Positions 16,881-26,200 of a DNA stretch of 37,116 nt are shown here, piece after piece (the stretch's first letter is position 1; every line of letters starts with the position of its first letter). Position numbers and translations under genes: made by a program. The notes beneath the pieces were generated by a model. That model did not search any database. It was not told the origin of the DNA and worked only from the letters and a program-made list of their open reading frames with translations. The DNA comes from Bacteroidota bacterium (lineage in GTDB: Bacteria; Bacteroidota; Bacteroidia; UKL13-3), in assembly GCA_947507965.1 (NCBI GenBank), contig CANNQU010000033.1, positions 1 to 37,116 on the forward strand, given 5' to 3'.

Positions 16881-17696
16881 ATGGATGATCTTAAAAATAC
16901 GATAGAAGCGGCATGGCTCGATAAAGCATTACTTCAAGAAAATAGGACACAGGAATGTATTCGTGAAGTAATAGCGCAGCTCGACAAAGGAATAATTCGG
17001 GTGGCTAATCCTACGGCTAATGGCTGGGTAGTGAACGAATGGGTTAAGAAAGCGGTGTTGATGTATTTCCCTATACAAAAAATGCAAACCATTGAATTAG
17101 GGCCCTTCGAGTTTTATGATAAAATGGCGCTGAAAAAAAATTACGAACAACTGGGCGTTCGGGTGGTACCTCATGCCATTGCACGATATGGGGCCTATTT
17201 GGCCAAAGGGGTTATTATGATGCCGAGCTATGTAAATATTGGCGCCTATGTTGACGAAGGCACTATGGTGGATACTTGGGCTACCGTTGGTAGTTGTGCG
17301 CAAATAGGTAAAGGGGTTCATTTGAGTGGTGGAGTTGGCATTGGTGGCGTATTAGAGCCCATTCAGGCGGCACCGGTTATCATTGAAGACGGTTGCTTTA
17401 TTGGCTCTCGCTGTATTGTAGTGGAAGGTGTTCACGTAAAAAGTGAAGCCGTATTAGGTGCTAATGTGTGCCTTACGCAAAGCACCAAAATTATTGATGT
17501 AACCGGTATCGAACCCATCGAAATGAAAGGCGTTGTGCCCGAACGATCGGTGGTGATACCGGGAAGCTATTCAAAGAAATTTGCGGCCGGTGAATTTCAG
17601 GTAAACTGTGCTCTTATTATTGGAAAACGAAAAGCAAGCACCGATTTAAAAACGAGTCTTAATGAAGCCTTACGCGACTTTGGCGTGGCTGTTTAA
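16881..17696 (+). CDS. dapD: 2,3,4,5-tetrahydropyridine-2,6-dicarboxylate N-succinyltransferase
   Basis: Succinyl-CoA-dependent step of the diaminopimelate/lysine pathway. 271 residues, the usual DapD length. A helical N-terminal domain (about 1-100) precedes a left-handed beta helix of hexapeptide repeats (about 110-235), visible as runs such as VIMMPSYVNIGAYVDEGTMV and ATVGSCAQIGKGVHLSGGVG. The conserved GGVLEPIQAAPVIIEDGCFIG segment and the C-terminal VNCALIIGKRKASTD fit the family well. It implies that this organism uses the succinylase branch. It lies close behind the DUF4139 gene, perhaps on the same transcript. Confidence 0.97.
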   Translation: MDDLKNTIEAAWLDKALLQENRTQECIREVIAQLDKGIIRVANPTANGWVVNEWVKKAVLMYFPIQKMQTIELGPFEFYDKMALKKNYEQLGVRVVPHAIARYGAYLAKGVIMMPSYVNIGAYVDEGTMVDTWATVGSCAQIGKGVHLSGGVGIGGVLEPIQAAPVIIEDGCFIGSRCIVVEGVHVKSEAVLGANVCLTQSTKIIDVTGIEPIEMKGVVPERSVVIPGSYSKKFAAGEFQVNCALIIGKRKASTDLKTSLNEALRDFGVAV

Positions 17697-17765
17697 ATAA
17701 TAATAAAAAAAATACGTTAACCTCATTTCACTTCCAATTCTCATCTACATCTCATCCCCAATTGT

Positions 17766-19949
17766 ATGAAATATTTTTTGCTCTCTCTCATTACCTTTAT
17801 ATCCTTGGCTACCCATGCCCAAGTGAAAATGCTGAGCATCGATGATGCCGTAATCGGTCACCGATCGTATTTGCAGCCCAAACGATTATCGCAATTGCAA
17901 TGGATACCCGGAACAACGAAGTATAGCTATATTTTAAAGCGTAATAATCGTGAAGAAGTAATGGTAGGAGAGGCCGGGATGCAAGAAGCTTCACCCTTAT
18001 TTGGCAGCGATTTGGTGGGTGCCCGGCTTGCCGAATATGGTGTTGACAGCTTTGTGAATTTCCCGCCTATAACCTGGGAGAATGCGAATACCATTCGTTT
18101 TATTTTCAAAAACCGATTCGTGTGGTTTGATATTATAGAACAAAAGATACGAACGAGTGCTACCTGGGTGAAACAAGCTGAGAATTTAGATGTGGATTCG
18201 AAATCGAAGCAAGTGGCCTACACCGTTGATAATAATCTCATTATCATGAACGCAAGGGGAGAACATTTAATGGTTAGTAATGAGGAAAACAAAGCGATCG
18301 TATATGGCTCATCCAACGTACATAGAAATGAATATGGCATTAGTAAAGGTACTTTTTGGAGCCCTCAAGGAAATTGTTTAGCCTATTATCGAATGGATGA
18401 AAGTATGGTTACCGAATATCCTATCTTAAATATTGATACCAAGCCTGCTACGGTGCAAATGATACGCTACCCAATGGCAGGTGGCACAAGCCATAACGTA
18501 ATGGTAGGGGTGTTTAATTTAGAAACTAAAACGTCATCTTTTTTGAAAATTGATGGCGATAAAGAACATTATATCACCAATATTAGCTGGAGCCGAGATG
18601 AGCGTAAGATTTACCTTGCCTTATTAAATAGAAGAACCGATTCGTGCTGGTATCAAATTTATGATGTAAAAACGGGCAATTTAATCAAAACCTGGGCACT
18701 CGTTACGGCACCCACCTATGTGGAACCTCAACATCCATTAATGTATTTAGGCAATACCAATAAATTAATTTGGCGTACGTTGGAGTTGTCAGCCGATAAA
18801 AAATCGACTACTGAAATTATTAAAATAATGGATGAAGCCGGGGTTGAAATAGATAAGAATTACTATGACTTTGGTAACTCGGTGGCCGATATTTTTGCAT
18901 TTAATGATAAAGGATATTATTTCACCTACTTCTATGATAATAGCTTAAACAAAGGAATCGCTTACCAACCTTTAGGTAAGGCCAAAGGAAAAGCGGCCTC
19001 TGCCGTTAAAATTAATTCCGATAATGGTGTACATACTCCCGTATTCTGCGATAATGGAACGTATTATATTGATCATTTTCAAGCCATCGACGAGCCGCGT
19101 TCGATTACGATCAAGGAGAGTGAAACGGGCAAGACCATTCATACCTTATTAAAAGCCGAGAATCCTTTGATGAGTTATAATATGCCGGTGTGCGCGTTAA
19201 AAAGCATCAAGGCAGCCGATGGTGTTACCGATATCAATTGCAGAATAATTTTTCCCATTAATTTCGATGCCTCTAAGAAATATCCTTCGATTACCTATGT
19301 ATATAACGGGCCTCATATTCAATTAATAAATGATGGCTGGCTGGCCGGTGCCGACCTATGGCTCTATTATATGGCGCAACAAGGATATCTGATTTTCACG
19401 GTAGATGGAAGAGGCAGTGGTAATCGTGAAAAAGCATTTGAACAAGTGATCCATCGCCAATTAGGTACCCTTGAAATTGCCGATCAAATAAAAGGGAATG
19501 ACTATTTGAGGTCGCTTCCATATATCGATGTCAATCGAATGGGGGTATTTGGATGGAGTTTTGGCGGTTTCATGACCACCGGATTAATGACACGCACGCC
19601 CGGGAAGTACAAGGTGGGCGTGGCTGGTGGCGCCGTCATCGACTGGAGCCTTTATGAAATAATGTACACCGAGCGTTATATGGATACCCCGGAAGAAAAC
19701 CCCGAAGGTTATGCCACCTCTAATCTCCTCAATTATATCGATTCGCTGCAAGGCAAACTACTAATGATTCATGGTACCAGCGACGATGTGGTGGTATGGC
19801 AACATACGTTGATGTATGCCAAGAAATGTGTAGAGAAGAGAAAACAAATCGATTATTTTATGTACCCCGAACACCAACATAATGTACTCGGTAAAGACCG
19901 TGTACACCTGATGCAAAAAATTACCGATTATTTCAATCAAAATTTATAG
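17766..19949 (+). CDS. ptpA: Prolyl tripeptidyl peptidase, S9 family (PtpA-like)
   Basis: 727 residues with a signal peptide ending near residue 19 (LATHAQ). The N-terminal beta propeller (DPPIV_N, about 60-460) includes GISKGTFWSPQGNCLAYYRM. The alpha/beta-hydrolase domain (about 480-727) carries Ser598 (GWSFGG), Asp673 (HGTSDD) and His705 (EHQHNVLG). The spacing between the catalytic residues (75 and 32) equals that which I recall for Porphyromonas gingivalis PtpA (Ser603, Asp678, His710). Segments such as FEQVIHRQLG, GGAVIDWSLYEIMYTERYMD and VVVWQHTL also recall PtpA rather than classical DPP IV, as does Asn after the catalytic His. It would remove X-X-Pro tripeptides from peptide N termini in the periplasm or at the cell surface. 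A bidirectional terminator follows. Confidence 0.88.
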   Translation: MKYFLLSLITFISLATHAQVKMLSIDDAVIGHRSYLQPKRLSQLQWIPGTTKYSYILKRNNREEVMVGEAGMQEASPLFGSDLVGARLAEYGVDSFVNFPPITWENANTIRFIFKNRFVWFDIIEQKIRTSATWVKQAENLDVDSKSKQVAYTVDNNLIIMNARGEHLMVSNEENKAIVYGSSNVHRNEYGISKGTFWSPQGNCLAYYRMDESMVTEYPILNIDTKPATVQMIRYPMAGGTSHNVMVGVFNLETKTSSFLKIDGDKEHYITNISWSRDERKIYLALLNRRTDSCWYQIYDVKTGNLIKTWALVTAPTYVEPQHPLMYLGNTNKLIWRTLELSADKKSTTEIIKIMDEAGVEIDKNYYDFGNSVADIFAFNDKGYYFTYFYDNSLNKGIAYQPLGKAKGKAASAVKINSDNGVHTPVFCDNGTYYIDHFQAIDEPRSITIKESETGKTIHTLLKAENPLMSYNMPVCALKSIKAADGVTDINCRIIFPINFDASKKYPSITYVYNGPHIQLINDGWLAGADLWLYYMAQQGYLIFTVDGRGSGNREKAFEQVIHRQLGTLEIADQIKGNDYLRSLPYIDVNRMGVFGWSFGGFMTTGLMTRTPGKYKVGVAGGAVIDWSLYEIMYTERYMDTPEENPEGYATSNLLNYIDSLQGKLLMIHGTSDDVVVWQHTLMYAKKCVEKRKQIDYFMYPEHQHNVLGKDRVHLMQKITDYFNQNL

Positions 19950-19955
19950 GCAATT

Positions 19956-19991
19956 AAAAAAGCCGCATCGGATATTCGATGCGGCTTTTTT
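19956..19991. terminator. Bidirectional terminator between ptpA and lipoprotein gene
   Basis: A perfect stem of GCCGCATCG and CGATGCGGC with a 6-base loop, flanked by six A on the left and six T on the right. It acts for both converging genes. Confidence 0.93.
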
Positions 19992-20006
19992 ATATTGCTT
20001 TTCTTT

Positions 20007-20618
20007 TTATTGTATATACGTAACGGTGCCTTTGGTAATGGAGGAATGGGTGGCGTCCTGAATATCGGATTCTGCTTTAGAAATAACCATGGTTTTATTG
20101 CTTAATTCTTCTAAAACCCAAGTGCTAGGGTTGTCGGTATTACCGGAAGTAGAAACGGTGGGACCAAAAGTATATTTAGTAAAATGCAGAACTACGGCTT
20201 CTTTCTTTTTTAAATCAGCAGCCTTATCCGCTCCTAAAAAAGCCCAGTTTCCTTCAATTAAATAAGTGACTCCCGATTGAATAATCGTTTCTTTGAAGGT
20301 ATTATCTTTTGTAATTTCCATGGTTTCCGAATAAGCATAAGATGACGTATCGGTTACTGCTGCCGAATTTCCGATTTTGGTTACTTTCACTAATTTTATT
20401 CTGTTGCCATCATACGTGTAATCACGGGTGGTATTGGTATTACCCGAAATTTGAGTAACATTATACGTTTGCGTCGAGAATTTCCAAGTGCCTTCGAGGC
20501 GGCTACTACGTGATCGTAAGGATAGAAATGGATCATTAGCTCCTTTTTTACAAGAAGATAACGGTAATAGCGTAGTAACAATTATAGCCACTAGGAAATA
20601 TTTAAAGAATGATTTCAT
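20007..20618 (-). CDS. Lipocalin-like lipoprotein
   Basis: 203 residues. A lipoprotein signal peptide ends in the lipobox LSSC, with Cys23 as the lipidation site, followed by KKGANDPFLSLRSR. The body (about 40-203) is all-beta with RLEGTWKF near its start, as in the small lipocalin-like proteins common in Bacteroidota. The ligand and role are unknown. It is the only minus-strand gene in this part and is bounded by the terminator shared with the peptidase gene. It is divergent from the OsmC-like gene. Confidence 0.78.
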   Translation of the reverse strand: MKSFFKYFLVAIIVTTLLPLSSCKKGANDPFLSLRSRSSRLEGTWKFSTQTYNVTQISGNTNTTRDYTYDGNRIKLVKVTKIGNSAAVTDTSSYAYSETMEITKDNTFKETIIQSGVTYLIEGNWAFLGADKAADLKKKEAVVLHFTKYTFGPTVSTSGNTDNPSTWVLEELSNKTMVISKAESDIQDATHSSITKGTVTYIQ

Positions 20619-20655
20619 GATTGAAGATTTTTTTTATACGGCGAATATAAATAAT

Positions 20656-20663
20656 TAAATTTG
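20656..20663 (+). promoter_or_regulatory. Candidate -7 promoter element for the OsmC-like gene
   Basis: TAAATTTG matches TAnnTTTG exactly, 24 bases before the ATG at 20688. The nearest upstream TTG (20621-20623) is too far away to be a proper -33 element. Confidence 0.4.
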
Positions 20664-20687
20664 AAAAATTAAAATCAGAATCTTATT

Positions 20688-21095
20688 ATGGCCACCTCTA
20701 TCGTATTATATCAAGGCAGCTTACGTACCCAAGCAACGCATTTAGCATCCGGTAGCAATGTTATTAGCGATGCGCCCATCGATAACCATGGAAAAGGGGA
20801 AGCGTTTTCGCCAACCGACCTAATGGCCACCTCCTTAGGGTCGTGCATGCTCACCATGATGGGAATAAAAGCAGATCAAAGCCATTGGAATATCGAGGGA
20901 ACAACGGTTGACATCACCAAGATTATGGGCACTGAGCCACGCCGTATTATTCAAATAGATGCCACGGTTACTTTTCCTAAAGGAGAATTCGACGATAAAA
21001 CCAAGAAAATTCTGGAGCATATCGCGTTAACTTGCCCTGTGAGCAAGAGTTTGCATCCCGACCTCAAACAACATATAGTATTTATCTGGAGTTAA
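20688..21095 (+). CDS. OsmC/Ohr-family protein
   Basis: 135 residues, typical for the family. The two redox-active cysteines are present: Cys53 in SLGSCM and Cys116 in LTCPVSK. SPTDLMATSLGSC is the signature segment. OsmC/Ohr proteins reduce organic hydroperoxides using dithiol cofactors. From the sequence I cannot say whether this one is an active peroxidase or one of the YhfA-type relatives. It stands alone, divergent from a lipoprotein gene, with a promoter-like site just upstream. Confidence 0.9.
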   Translation: MATSIVLYQGSLRTQATHLASGSNVISDAPIDNHGKGEAFSPTDLMATSLGSCMLTMMGIKADQSHWNIEGTTVDITKIMGTEPRRIIQIDATVTFPKGEFDDKTKKILEHIALTCPVSKSLHPDLKQHIVFIWS

Positions 21096-21241
21096 AAAGA
21101 ACTGGCTTTTCCTATATTTTTTTCACATTTCCATAAGACCGCAGCGTTTGATTGGTGTCCACTTTATTCAAGGTAATTCCAAGAATCGTTTATTCTAATT
21201 TTTAATTCGTAATTAATTCTATTCGTATTTATATTTGCCCC

Positions 21242-22645
21242 ATGGTTAATATAAAATTTGGTACCGATGGATGGCGTGCCATCATTGCACAAGAATATAC
21301 GGTTGATAATGTAAAAAGAGTAGCCGATGCTACTGCAAAATGGCTATTGCAAAACGAAGCAAAGCCTAGTGTGGTGGTAGGTAATGATTGTCGTTTTGGC
21401 GGACGATTATTTAGCGAAACGGTTACACGCGTCATGGCGGCCAATGGAATAAAAGTTTTTTTGGCCGAGAACGATTTCGTTAGCACGCCGATGATTTCAT
21501 TAGGTACCGTAAACCTAAAAGCCAATCAGGGAATTATAATAACGGCAAGTCACAACCCGGCAAGCTACAACGGTTATAAGTTAAAAGGAGCGTATGGAGG
21601 CCCTACCACACCAAAAGAAACGGAAATAGTAGAATCTTTAATTCAAGCATCGGTTGACTACGATTTAAAATCTATTGAAGCATATCAACTCGATGGTCTC
21701 ATCGAATATGTTGATTTAGAGACGATGTATTGCGACCATGCCGAGGCGAACTTCGATTTAGATGCCATTCGTAAAAGCAATTTAAGTTTTGCCTATGATG
21801 CCATGTATGGCTCCGGACAGAACGTAATTAAACGATTACTGCCTGATGTAGATCGTTTGCATTGTGAGTATAACCCAGGTTTCAACGGGCAAGCGCCGGA
21901 GCCTATTCATAAAAACTTACAGGAATTTAGTGAGATGATAAAAATAAGCGGTGATATCGCCTGTGGTTTAGCCACCGATGGTGATGCCGACCGTATTGGG
22001 TTATATGATAGCTCCGGAAAATTTATCGACTCACACCATATTATTTTACTCCTCATCAACTATTTGCATACCTATAAAAATTTAAGAGGAAAAGTGATTT
22101 TCACGTTCAGTTGCTCACAAAAAATAAAAAAATTATGCGAGTTATTGGGTATCGAATATGATATTAAAAAAATTGGATTCAAATACATCTGCGAAGACAT
22201 GATTACTCAGGATGTATTGGTAGGAGGGGAGGAGAGTGGAGGTATTGCCATTAAAGGTCATATACCGGAACGTGATGGGATATGGATGGGATTGGCCTTA
22301 TGGGAGTTTATGGTGAAAACCGGTAAGAGCCTTGAAGAGCTTATCGAAGAAGTGTATGCACTCGTTGGAACTTTTGCGGTAGAGCGCCTTGACCTTCATC
22401 TGACAGAAGATAAAAAACAGCAGATCGTAGCATCGTGCAAAGCGGGGAAATATACCACATTCGGGAATTTAAATGTAGAACACACCGAAGATTTGGATGG
22501 TTACAAATTTCATTTGGGTAATGAAGAGTGGGTTATGTTGCGTGCCAGCGGCACCGAGCCAGTATTGCGGGTATATTGTGAAGCCGCTACAAGCAAGCGT
22601 AGTTTCGATATTTTGGCGATTGTTGAAGGAGCTATCATAGGGTAG
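21242..22645 (+). CDS. Phosphoglucomutase/phosphomannomutase family enzyme
   Basis: 467 residues of the alpha-D-phosphohexomutase family. The four signatures occur in order: phosphoserine loop TASHNP with Ser103, metal-binding TDGDADRIG (245-253), sugar-binding GGEESGG (328-334) and phosphate-binding RASGTEP (434-440). The sequence opens with IKFGTDGWRAII, as expected. It interconverts 1- and 6-phosphates of glucose, mannose or glucosamine; the motifs do not settle which. TATATTTG, a match to the -7 promoter consensus, ends only four bases before the ATG. Confidence 0.93.
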   Translation: MVNIKFGTDGWRAIIAQEYTVDNVKRVADATAKWLLQNEAKPSVVVGNDCRFGGRLFSETVTRVMAANGIKVFLAENDFVSTPMISLGTVNLKANQGIIITASHNPASYNGYKLKGAYGGPTTPKETEIVESLIQASVDYDLKSIEAYQLDGLIEYVDLETMYCDHAEANFDLDAIRKSNLSFAYDAMYGSGQNVIKRLLPDVDRLHCEYNPGFNGQAPEPIHKNLQEFSEMIKISGDIACGLATDGDADRIGLYDSSGKFIDSHHIILLLINYLHTYKNLRGKVIFTFSCSQKIKKLCELLGIEYDIKKIGFKYICEDMITQDVLVGGEESGGIAIKGHIPERDGIWMGLALWEFMVKTGKSLEELIEEVYALVGTFAVERLDLHLTEDKKQQIVASCKAGKYTTFGNLNVEHTEDLDGYKFHLGNEEWVMLRASGTEPVLRVYCEAATSKRSFDILAIVEGAIIG

Positions 22646-22723
22646 CGATAAGTGGAATCCATTTCATAATTTTTTTCTTTTTTTTTGGGGTAATTCAACA
22701 TTGAGATTCCCTTACGTACACGC

Positions 22724-23230
22724 TTGAAAAATATTCTCATTCTCTCCGACACGCATAATTATCTTGATTCGCGAATTAGTAGATATGTTGAGGCGTGCGA
22801 TCAAATTTGGCACGCAGGTGATATTGGCACGATTACGATAACCGATGAATTGGCTAAATTAAAACCGGTACACGCTGTTTATGGTAATATTGATGGGCAA
22901 GATATTCGTATGGTGCATCCGTTAATCCATCGCTTTCGATGTGAAGAGGTGGATATTGCCATGACTCATATTGGAGGTTATCCACCCCGGTATAATTCCG
23001 ATGCATTAAAATTGCTCCACGAAAAAACGCCGGATATTTTCGTATGCGGACATTCTCATATTTTAAAAGTAATGCGTGACCCGACGCATCATAAAATGCT
23101 TTTTATAAATCCTGGGGCAGCCGGTGTTCATGGCTTTCACCCCATACAAACCCTCATCAAAATAAAAATAGATGGTAAGCGGGTGTACGATTTGGAGGTC
23201 GTGGAGTTGAAGCGGGATAGGGTGACATAA
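22724..23230 (+). CDS. YfcE/MJ0936-type metallophosphoesterase
   Basis: 168 residues. The start is a TTG at 22724: it gives the family-typical beginning MKNILILSDTHN, no in-frame ATG lies upstream before a stop at 22691, and a later start would cut the active site. Metal ligands are visible: DTHN (Asp8, His10), HAGDIG, YGNIDG, MTHIGG and CGHSH. Members hydrolyse phosphodiesters of varied kinds; the physiological substrate here is unknown. It follows the phosphohexomutase by 78 bases and is closed by a strong bidirectional terminator. Confidence 0.92.
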   Translation: MKNILILSDTHNYLDSRISRYVEACDQIWHAGDIGTITITDELAKLKPVHAVYGNIDGQDIRMVHPLIHRFRCEEVDIAMTHIGGYPPRYNSDALKLLHEKTPDIFVCGHSHILKVMRDPTHHKMLFINPGAAGVHGFHPIQTLIKIKIDGKRVYDLEVVELKRDRVT

Positions 23231-23262
23231 AAAAAGGCTGCAGTTTTTTCTGCAGCCTTTTT
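23231..23262. terminator. Bidirectional terminator
   Basis: The stem AAAAAGGCTGCAG/CTGCAGCCTTTTT has a T6 loop and starts one base after the stop codon of the phosphoesterase. It also serves the T9SS gene that ends at 23279 on the other strand. Confidence 0.93.
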
Positions 23263-23278
23263 GCGATTCATAGAAAAT

Positions 23279-26200
23279 TTATTTGTCAACCTTAATAAGC
23301 CGGCTTGTCGCCTTCCCATATCCGTTAACGGCACTCACAAGGTAAACCCCTTGAGCCAGAGAAGCAATGTTTAATGTGACCGATGCCCCACTAATTAGAT
23401 TGATCGGTTGCTCTGCCACTTTAAATCCAAATATATTATAGATATAAAGCGTTGCCTTTCCCTCGAAATTTGGCATTACAATCTTTATCTGATCAAGAGC
23501 TGGATTCGGATAGATATTTATTGCCGTTGGTTTATTGGTTCGGTTGTTAATCATTATCGGGTTCGAATAGGCCATTCGATCCTCTCCGTTATGTTGAATT
23601 TTATGGGTGATAGCGGTAAAGGTCCATTCGCTTCCAGTGTCAACAACATTGAATTGAATGGCATTAAGTACGCTATCGGTAATGCTTGTGGAAAGCTCGG
23701 TCGCTGGTTCCGTATAAAATCCACAAGGAGGTTCTGCCCCAACCGAAACACTCCAATCGCCTACCACCGATTCATATACTATCGGTAGGTAGGAAATAGA
23801 GTCTGTGAACTCGATCGTCATAGGAGAAACAATCATCATCAATGAACCGTGTTCCTCGTGCACATCTCCTTCGGTGCATTTTCCTGTTTGGTCTTTCATA
23901 ACGGTATGATACCTTAACTTCGAGTTGGAGCAGGCGGTTAGATTATCGTCATTATCATCATCGCGGTCGTAGTTATTGCCATCAACATCTTCATGCCCGC
24001 CTATTTTTCTGCCAGTGTAAATAGTGCATGTCGTTCCACCACATTTCGTCGAAGCAACGGTTGATTGCCCTATGATAAGATAGTGCCCATTGGCTGGAAC
24101 TCTAATAATATATTTATAGGCTGGGCCACCACCCACAGATACTAATACACCACTACTAATGGAAACATTCGAGATCAGGTAATTGGTACCATTCCATAAA
24201 GTTGAATAATGGCTTTGATTCCCGTCGCGTTTGCCCGCGCTACTTCTATTAAATACTTTAAGGTTCGATGCGAGAGCCGATTTTGATACGCTAGGATGAT
24301 GACCTGTTCCTGTTGTATATAACGATGAATAGACCGTTATGGTCGCGCTTGGTATTACCGTAATGGTTTTACTTGATGTGCCGCTGCAGCCATTGGAATT
24401 GGTAACCATTAATGTTAATGTAAAGGTGGTGGTGCTGCATGAACTTAAAACGACCACTGAAGATGCACTTGAACTTCCAACGATACTTGTACCACTGCCA
24501 CTTATGCTCCAGCTATAGGTGGATAAACCGGATGGTGCGGAATAGGATGTGGCTAAAGCACCTAATACCGATGAACTTCCAGTTATCGTACTGCTTGGTG
24601 CTTCTGGTTGTCCTACCGTGGCAGAACCATTAGCCTCGCCGCAGCTATTGGTCACCGTAAAGGTGTATGTACCGGCAGGCACACCCGTAAGATTTGCGGT
24701 GGTTGCTCCATTACTCCATAAATAGGCAAGCGTTCCCGATCCGGAAACATGAGTTGTAATGGTGCCATCGCTATTGCCAATACATGTTACTGGTGTTGCA
24801 GTGGCATTGGAGATAATTGCCGGGGCGGTACAATTAGCAGCAAACGTAGCACTTATAGTATGGGCGGTTGTAACCGCAACAAATATCTTTTCGGTGAGTG
24901 TTCCTGCACTGCTTCCATCAATAATGACGTCTGCGATATGATATCCACTTGAAGGTGAAATGGTATAGGTTTGGTCGTAGCCCAAACACACACTAGTGGT
25001 ACCCGAAGGTGAAATATTGCCGTTGCTTCCTGCTGAAGCAGTTAAAGCATATAATGGCAATACGGTTTCTGTAATAGTCGATGAAGTAGCCGGATTTCCT
25101 GTAGCACAGCCAATAGTTGAAGTTAATGCACAGGTTATATAATCGGAGTTTGCCAGTGCTGCATCGGTATAAGTGTCACTATTGGTACCCACATTAATAC
25201 CGTTTTTCTTCCATTGATACGCGGGGGTTGAGCCACCATTAGTTGGAGTTGCCGTAAAGGTAACGCTCGTTCCGGCGCAGATGGTGCCTGATGGAGAAGC
25301 GGCAATACTAACACTAACGGGATTGTTTGCATTGATCGTTAAATTGGTCGTAATGGCACTATCGCAGCCCTTATAATTGGTAATATGTGATGTCTGAGTC
25401 CCGCTTACGGACATTGAAGTTCCGCCAGGTGGAGTATAACTTTGTCCGTTGCATATGGAGATAGAAGAACTGCTACTGCTACTATAACTGCTACAAGGGA
25501 AATAGCAACCACTAATGGTTATAGACTGATAATTATTTCCAGTGGATGTTCTAAAGTTAAACATCACAGTTCCTGCTAGTAATTCCATCTCCGGCTTAGT
25601 AAAATATCGGCCATCTCCTGCGCCTGAATACGCTATATCATAGGCAGAGGTATAAGTTACATGAGTCGTTGTCCAGGTTAATAAGGTATTCGAATTAGGA
25701 ATAACAACACTACCTTTAACTTGTGCAGTACTTTGGTAATTCATCACAAAGGAATAGGTACCCGGAAAAAACTCAGCATGCATTTCTCCATTGGCATCGG
25801 TAATGTTCGGAGCTGGAAAATAAGATGTTCCCCAAGTTGCACCATAACCCCATCCTGCCGTTGCTCCCGACAATCCGGTGAGATCACATTTTTGAATTCG
25901 TAATGTTAATGTATTGGTTTGGAAGAGGTAATATGAGTTTGTCGTTGGATTTTGCGGACCTACTACTGCGGTAGTTCCATTAACTCGTGCCTCATGTGCG
26001 ATACTACTTGGACTACCATCATAAAGGGCCGCGAGCAGGCCAAGGGCACCGGTGGTTCCAGGAACATACCAGTTCGTTCCGGTAACAGGACCTCCCCTGA
26101 ATGATATTCCTGAAATGGGGTTTTCAGTACTATTAAAAACTCGAAGAATGGTAATGGTTTTGTTTATACTCGTCATTCCTTCATAATCAAAGGTAAAGTT

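Noticed and set aside
22669-22690. T-rich tract after the phosphohexomutase gene as a terminator
   Set aside because: No stem of useful length precedes the T run, so an intrinsic terminator cannot be supported.
23408-23788. Plus-strand frame opposite the end of the T9SS gene
   Set aside because: The minus strand encodes a clear T9SS sorting domain here and the plus-strand translation resembles nothing.
25430-25500. Serine-codon run as a phase-variable microsatellite
   Set aside because: The run uses mixed Ser codons rather than a uniform short repeat, so slipped-strand switching is not supported.
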